Source of the DNA: Chloroflexota bacterium
GTDB lineage: Bacteria > Chloroflexota > FW602-bin22 > JACPRP01
Assembly: GCA_016210495.1 (NCBI GenBank)
Contig: JACQUC010000262.1
Location: 1 to 12,379 of the forward strand
Reading direction: 5' to 3'
Length of the DNA: 12,379 nt
Under the pieces are notes generated by a model. The model saw nothing but the letters and a program-made list of their open reading frames with translations. It did no database searches and was not told where the DNA came from. Below, piece after piece: positions 6,574-12,379 of the stretch (positions within the stretch are counted from its first letter, which is position 1; every line of letters starts with the position of its first letter). The position numbers and the translations under genes were made by a program.

Positions 6574-7704
6574 TTAGCCCCACGCCGTCCGTAGCCTGGG
6601 GAGGTAGAGGTCCTCGAAGACCTGCAAAGCGTATCTGTCCGTCATGCCCGAAACGTAATCGCACACCATCCGCTCGACAGACTCGTCCCGGCGGGAGCTC
6701 CTGAGCTCCGTGGGCAACTGCTCGGGACGATCGCGGAAATGCCGGTAAAGGAGCCTGAGCAACTCCTTTGCTTTGGCAGACTCCTGCTCGGCCATGGCCG
6801 CGGAGTACACCTTCTGAAAAAGAAACTCGCGCAGCTCGTCCACCGCCGCGAGGATGGCCGGGCTCATAGTGATCAACGGCCGATTTTGCGCGGCAGACGC
6901 GGCGATTTGCTCGTAGCACTCCGCATATTTGTCGGCAGACTGGCGCGGACTGCTCTCGCTGGCCTTTGACTGCTCGAAGCTATGGTCGATAACGTCACAG
7001 ACCATAGTGTTGATGCGGTCGGAGTGCTTGTGTCCCAGCACCCGCACGCTCGATACCGGAAGACTTTGATTGGATAACACGCCCGCCCGGATCGCGTCGC
7101 CGATGTCGTGGTTGATGTAGGCGATGCTGTCGGCGATCTTCACGATCTGCCCCTCGAGCGTGGCCGCCACACCCCAGGCCTCCGCCGAGATGCTGGCGCG
7201 TATCTTAGAGTGCTTGAGGATGCCATCACGAACCTCGGACGTCAGGTTCAGTCCCGCGCCGTCCTTTTCCAGGATGTCCACCACCCGGAGACTCTGTTCA
7301 TTGTGTCGGAATCCTCCCGGGTGCATCTCGTCCAAAACATCCTCGCCGACGTGGCCGAAAGGCGTGTGTCCGAGGTCGTGGGCCAGAGCGATGGCCTCGG
7401 TAAGGTCCTCGTTCAGGTTGAGTGCACGGGCGATGGAGCGGGCGATCTGGGCCACTTCCAGCGTGTGCGTAAGACGGGTTACGAAGTGGTCTCCCAGCGG
7501 CGAGATGAAGACCTGGGTCTTGTGTTTCAGTCGGCGAAAGGCCTTGGAATGAACCACCCGGTCCCGGTCTCGCTGGAAATCGGTTCGCATAGGGGAAGGC
7601 TCTTCGGGCAAGAGCCTTCCCCGAGTATACCGGCTTTTGGCGGCGAGAGGCGACAGCCGCTCCTCGCCATCTTCGATTCTCGCGCGAATGTCCACGCGCA
7701 TCAT
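6574..7704 (-). CDS. dgt: dGTPase-like HD-domain dNTP triphosphohydrolase
   Basis: 376 aa. This family hydrolyses dNTPs (dGTP preferred by classical members) to the nucleoside and tripolyphosphate, controlling the precursor pool. The family opening PEEPSPMRTDFQRDRDRVVH is followed by SKAFRRLKHKTQVF (53-66). Metal ligands are visible: H80 in RLTHTLEV, H109-D110 in LAHDLGHTPFGH, and D192 in IADSIAYINHD; H134 in GFRHNEQSLR is also conserved. The length and compact form fit the shorter dGTPase-like group, so dGTP specificity is not assured. The start has two adjacent ATGs 15 nt after ppdK and no clear Shine-Dalgarno, so it may depend on translation of ppdK. A perfect 13-bp inverted repeat lies inside codons 28-38. 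The neighbouring dnaG suggests shared control of dNTP supply and replication. Confidence 0.92.
   Translation of the reverse strand: MMRVDIRARIEDGEERLSPLAAKSRYTRGRLLPEEPSPMRTDFQRDRDRVVHSKAFRRLKHKTQVFISPLGDHFVTRLTHTLEVAQIARSIARALNLNEDLTEAIALAHDLGHTPFGHVGEDVLDEMHPGGFRHNEQSLRVVDILEKDGAGLNLTSEVRDGILKHSKIRASISAEAWGVAATLEGQIVKIADSIAYINHDIGDAIRAGVLSNQSLPVSSVRVLGHKHSDRINTMVCDVIDHSFEQSKASESSPRQSADKYAECYEQIAASAAQNRPLITMSPAILAAVDELREFLFQKVYSAAMAEQESAKAKELLRLLYRHFRDRPEQLPTELRSSRRDESVERMVCDYVSGMTDRYALQVFEDLYLPRLRTAWG
7592..7622. repeat. Perfect 13-bp inverted repeat inside dgt
   Basis: GGGGAAGGCTCTT (7592-7604) and its exact reverse complement AAGAGCCTTCCCC (7610-7622) flank a 5-nt CGGGC. The pair encodes the conserved GRLLPEEPSP part of dgt, starting about 80 nt after its start codon. 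As RNA it would be a very stable hairpin near the 5' end of the gene. Confidence 0.8.
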
Positions 7705-7719
7705 ACGCGCACGGGATTT

Positions 7720-10383
<2,664 letters not shown>

Positions 10384-10439
10384 CCCTGGATGGCCTCCTA
10401 CAGATTAGTGGTGCATCTTTCTAGGCACACGATAGCAAT

Positions 10440-10445
10440 ATTATA
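10440..10445 (-). promoter_or_regulatory. Candidate -10 box for ppdK
   Basis: A perfect TATAAT sits on the minus strand 57 nt upstream of the ppdK ATG, directly abutting the end of the glyS-ppdK repeat element. I find no good -35 at 16-18 bp, because that space is repeat sequence. The promoter is plausible but unproven. Confidence 0.4.
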
Positions 10446-10574
10446 CCGCAGATCACGCTGATCGCGCTGGTTACGCCGGTCGCTGATCCGCGTAATGACC
10501 ACAGATTAGTCTGATTGTGCCGATTGCGCTGACTGCTGACCCGCGTGATCAGCGTAATCTGGTTAATCTGCGGT
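10445..10574. repeat. Repeat element of two 53-bp tandem units with terminal inverted repeats
   Basis: On the plus strand two tandem units, 10445-10497 and 10498-10550, align without gaps at about 37 of 53 positions; most differences are transitions. A partial third piece follows. The element is bounded by a perfect 9-bp inverted repeat, ACCGCAGAT (10445-10453) and ATCTGCGGT (10566-10574). Many internal GATCAGCG/CGCTGATC words allow extended folding. A further copy of ACAGATTAGT lies at 10400-10409. It overlaps the 3' end of glyS and abuts TATAAT upstream of ppdK. It resembles degenerate intergenic repeats known in many bacteria, but I cannot name a family. Confidence 0.7.
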
Positions 10575-11861
10575 CAGCTTGTGCTTCAACAGTGCAGCCA
10601 GCTCCACGATGGGCACGCGGACCTGGTCCATGGTGTCGCGATCCCGAATGGTCACCGCCCGATCGTCCAGAGACTGGAAGTCGACGGTGACGCAGAATGG
10701 GGTTCCTATCTCGTCCTGGCGCCGGTAGCGCCGGCCGATGCTCTGGGCATCGTCGTAGGACGTCATAAAGTGCGGCCGCAGGGTCGCCCACACGTCCCTG
10801 GCTGCCGCCACCAGGTTCTCTTTGCGCGACAACGGCAGCACGGCGACCTTGATAGGCGCGATTTGCTTGTGGAGACGCAGCACGACGCGCGTGCCCTCCT
10901 TGTCGGGCTCTTCATCGTAGGCGTCGAGGAGGAACGCCAGCGCCGAGCGATCGACACCGGCCGAGGGCTCGATGACGTAGGGCGTGAGGTGCTGGTTAGT
11001 CTCCTCGTCGAAATAGGTAAGGTCCTGGCCGCTGTACTGCGCGTGCTGCTTCAGGTCGAAATCGGTGCGGTTGGCGATGCCCTCCAGCTCCGACCAGCCG
11101 AACGGGAAGTTGTACTCGACGTCGGCGCAGGCCTTGGCGTAATGTGCGAGCTCGTCGGGATCGTGTGGGCGCAGTCGCAGGTTCTCGGGCTTGATCCCAA
11201 AGCGAACGTACCAGCTCAGGCGCTCCTGGAACCAGTGGCGATGCCAATCGTCGTCGGTGCCGGGCTTGACGAAGTACTCGATCTCCATCTGCTCGAACTC
11301 GCGGCTGCGGAAAATGAACTTGCCGGGCGTGATCTCGTTGCGAAAGGCCTTGCCGACCTGGGCGATACCGAAGGGCAGCTTGCGGCGGGATGTGACGAGG
11401 ACGTTGGCAAAGTTGACGAAGATGCCCTGGGCGGTTTCGGGGCGCAGGTAGGCGACGGCGGCGTCCTCTTCGACCGGGCCGACGAATGTCTTGAACATGG
11501 TGTTGAACCAGCGGGGCTCGGTGAGCTCGCCGCCGCAGTTGGGGCAGCGGTCCGTTTCCAACTGATCGGCGCGAAAGCGCTGCTTGCAGCTCTTGCAGTC
11601 CACCAGGGGCTCGATAAAGCCCTGAACGTGACCGGAGGCGACCCAGGTTTGCGGGTGCATGATGATTGCGGCGTCGACGCCGACGACGTCGCCGCGCTCC
11701 TGGACGTTGGCGCGCCACCAGGCATCTTTGATGTTCCGCTTGAGCTCGACCCCCAGCGGCCCGTAGTCCCAGAAGCCGCCGAAGCCGCCATAGATGTCGC
11801 TGCTCTGGAAGATGAATCCCCTGCGCTTGCAGAGTGAAACGAGGGTGTCAAGCTCAACCAT
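10563..11861 (-). CDS. glyS: Glycyl-tRNA synthetase (single-chain, class II)
   Basis: 432 aa, the alpha2-type GlyRS (GlyQS/Grs1) rather than the two-subunit bacterial type. It charges tRNA-Gly with glycine in the cytoplasm. The N-terminus [18 protein letters not shown] and [15 protein letters not shown] (30-44) is diagnostic. A zinc-type C89-x2-C92 and C106-x2-C109 insertion follows. Motif 2 is [21 protein letters not shown] (173-193), motif 3 [14 protein letters not shown] (302-315). The anticodon-binding domain starts near 335 ([10 protein letters not shown]). The ATG start matches the family. GGAGG lies within the last codons of the upstream ferredoxin gene, 12 nt away, so translation may be coupled. 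The last codons (ACC GCA GAT TAA) are part of the flanking inverted repeat element, so the repeat supplies the natural C-terminus. Symbol usage varies (glyS or glyQS). Confidence 0.97.
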   Translation of the reverse strand: MVELDTLVSLCKRRGFIFQSSDIYGGFGGFWDYGPLGVELKRNIKDAWWRANVQERGDVVGVDAAIIMHPQTWVASGHVQGFIEPLVDCKSCKQRFRADQLETDRCPNCGGELTEPRWFNTMFKTFVGPVEEDAAVAYLRPETAQGIFVNFANVLVTSRRKLPFGIAQVGKAFRNEITPGKFIFRSREFEQMEIEYFVKPGTDDDWHRHWFQERLSWYVRFGIKPENLRLRPHDPDELAHYAKACADVEYNFPFGWSELEGIANRTDFDLKQHAQYSGQDLTYFDEETNQHLTPYVIEPSAGVDRSALAFLLDAYDEEPDKEGTRVVLRLHKQIAPIKVAVLPLSRKENLVAAARDVWATLRPHFMTSYDDAQSIGRRYRRQDEIGTPFCVTVDFQSLDDRAVTIRDRDTMDQVRVPIVELAALLKHKLTAD

Positions 11862-11868
11862 TAACGGT

Positions 11869-12174
11869 CTAAACCTCCGATTTGTTCAGGGCGAAGTACA
11901 GAAGGCGTGGCACCACCCGGTTGCTTTTGAGGTGCTCCGCGACGATGGTGGCGACATCCCGAAAGTCGACGCGCGAGTACCAGATGCCCTCGGGATAGAC
12001 GATGACGATGGGTCCCTCTTCGCACACCTTGACGCAGCCGACCTTGGTGAGCAGCACGTCGTCCAGCCCGTGCCGATCGAGCTCCTCCTTGAAGACGTCG
12101 AGCAGCTCCTCGGCGCCGTACTCGGCGCAATCGGAGCTGGTGCAGACGAGGACGTGTTTGCGATACGGCTTCAC
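11869..12174 (-). CDS. Small thioredoxin-like [2Fe-2S] ferredoxin
   Basis: 101 aa from a GTG start (12174-12172). The protein begins [16 protein letters not shown] and ends NKSEV. Four cysteines, C11, C16, C47 and C51 (CTSSDC and GCVKVC), with the [13 protein letters not shown] strand after the last pair, match the thioredoxin-fold [2Fe-2S] ferredoxin family related to NuoE. It probably carries electrons for an unidentified partner. An upstream ATG at 12300 keeps the frame open, but the added 42 residues (MELCTDLSSPICELSL...) look non-coding and cover a promoter. GGGGGAG lies 4 nt before the GTG, where family members start. It ends 7 nt before glyS and holds the glyS ribosome site. No redox role near glyS is obvious; the linkage may simply be operon sharing. 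Confidence 0.85.
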   Translation of the reverse strand: MKPYRKHVLVCTSSDCAEYGAEELLDVFKEELDRHGLDDVLLTKVGCVKVCEEGPIVIVYPEGIWYSRVDFRDVATIVAEHLKSNRVVPRLLYFALNKSEV

Positions 12175-12238
12175 GAAGCTCCCCCACGAAAAAGGAGAAA
12201 AGCCTGGCGCTGTTTCTCCCACGAGTATGTTCGAGTAC

Positions 12239-12268
12239 ATTCTAAACGATGGAAGGGAAAGTTCGCAA
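12239..12268 (-). promoter_or_regulatory. Candidate sigma-70 promoter for the ferredoxin-glyS operon
   Basis: The minus strand has TTGCGA (12268-12263), an 18-bp spacer and TAGAAT (12244-12239), 4/6 and 5/6 matches. Transcription would start near 12232, about 58 nt before the GTG start. Two near-direct 10-mers, CGAGTATGTT and CGAGTACATT on the plus strand, straddle the start site and could bind a regulator. Confidence 0.45.
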
Positions 12269-12379
12269 ATGGGGGAACTGAGATCCGTGCATAACTCCAT
12301 GCGTACTGGAAGACGGTAGTAAGGCGTTGTGGATTTCTCGGCAGCTTAGGCGCTCAATCAAGTCCCGGAGTTGAAACCA

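Noticed and set aside
10545..11837. Plus-strand open frame of 430 codons opposite glyS
   Set aside because: It mirrors the synthetase gene, whose class II motifs and zinc site are intact; the translated product shows no family features.
12172..12300. Longer ferredoxin start at the ATG at 12300
   Set aside because: The extra 42 residues do not resemble the family, overlap a promoter-like TTGCGA/TAGAAT pair, and the GTG at 12174 has a better placed ribosome site.
12242..12379. Minus-strand frame open from the right edge to TAG, reading FQLRDLIERLSCREI near its start
   Set aside because: It could be the tail of an upstream gene, but only 45 codons are visible, no motif is recognisable, and the last part looks non-coding. 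It cannot be supported from this window.

Overview
This window is a chromosomal stretch of housekeeping genes, all on the minus strand, from what looks like a Chloroflexota bacterium, possibly Dehalococcoidia. The lineage is inferred from protein sequence character (a primary sigma factor with a long acidic N-terminus, a DnaG with an extra segment in its TOPRIM domain, single-chain glycyl-tRNA synthetase) and from my recollection of similar dgt/ppdK/dnaG/rpoD neighbourhoods. I could not run a database search. No phage, IS element, CRISPR array, rRNA or tRNA was seen.

In transcription order (high to low coordinates) the genes are: a small [2Fe-2S] ferredoxin-like protein (GTG start at 12174), glycyl-tRNA synthetase (glyS), a ~130-bp repeat-built spacer that supplies the glyS stop codon and abuts a TATAAT box, pyruvate phosphate dikinase (ppdK), an HD-domain dNTP triphosphohydrolase (dgt-like), a CPBP-family intramembrane protease, DNA primase (dnaG) and primary sigma factor (rpoD). 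The dgt, CPBP and dnaG genes are tightly packed: two Shine-Dalgarno sequences overlap the upstream stop codon. This points to one transcription unit joining nucleotide-pool control, replication priming and transcription initiation.

Below rpoD lies a 555-bp gap (1704-2258) that is the most interesting part of the window. It first holds a GC-rich stretch with no convincing gene. Next comes a good sigma-70 promoter (TTGACA, 17 bp, TAAAGT), then an RNA with the conserved sequence blocks of the ydaO/yuaA cyclic-di-AMP riboswitch, then a 15-bp terminator-like hairpin. Last is an ideal AGGAGG followed by the first codons of a nucleotidyltransferase whose expected ATG reads ATA. That vestigial frame ends in an ATGA overlap with nfeD. 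The riboswitch therefore appears to control an nfeD-flotillin membrane operon; the flotillin gene runs off the left edge of the window.

The main new idea is the link between c-di-AMP sensing and an NfeD/flotillin membrane-organising pair, with the debris of an earlier first gene still lying between switch and operon.
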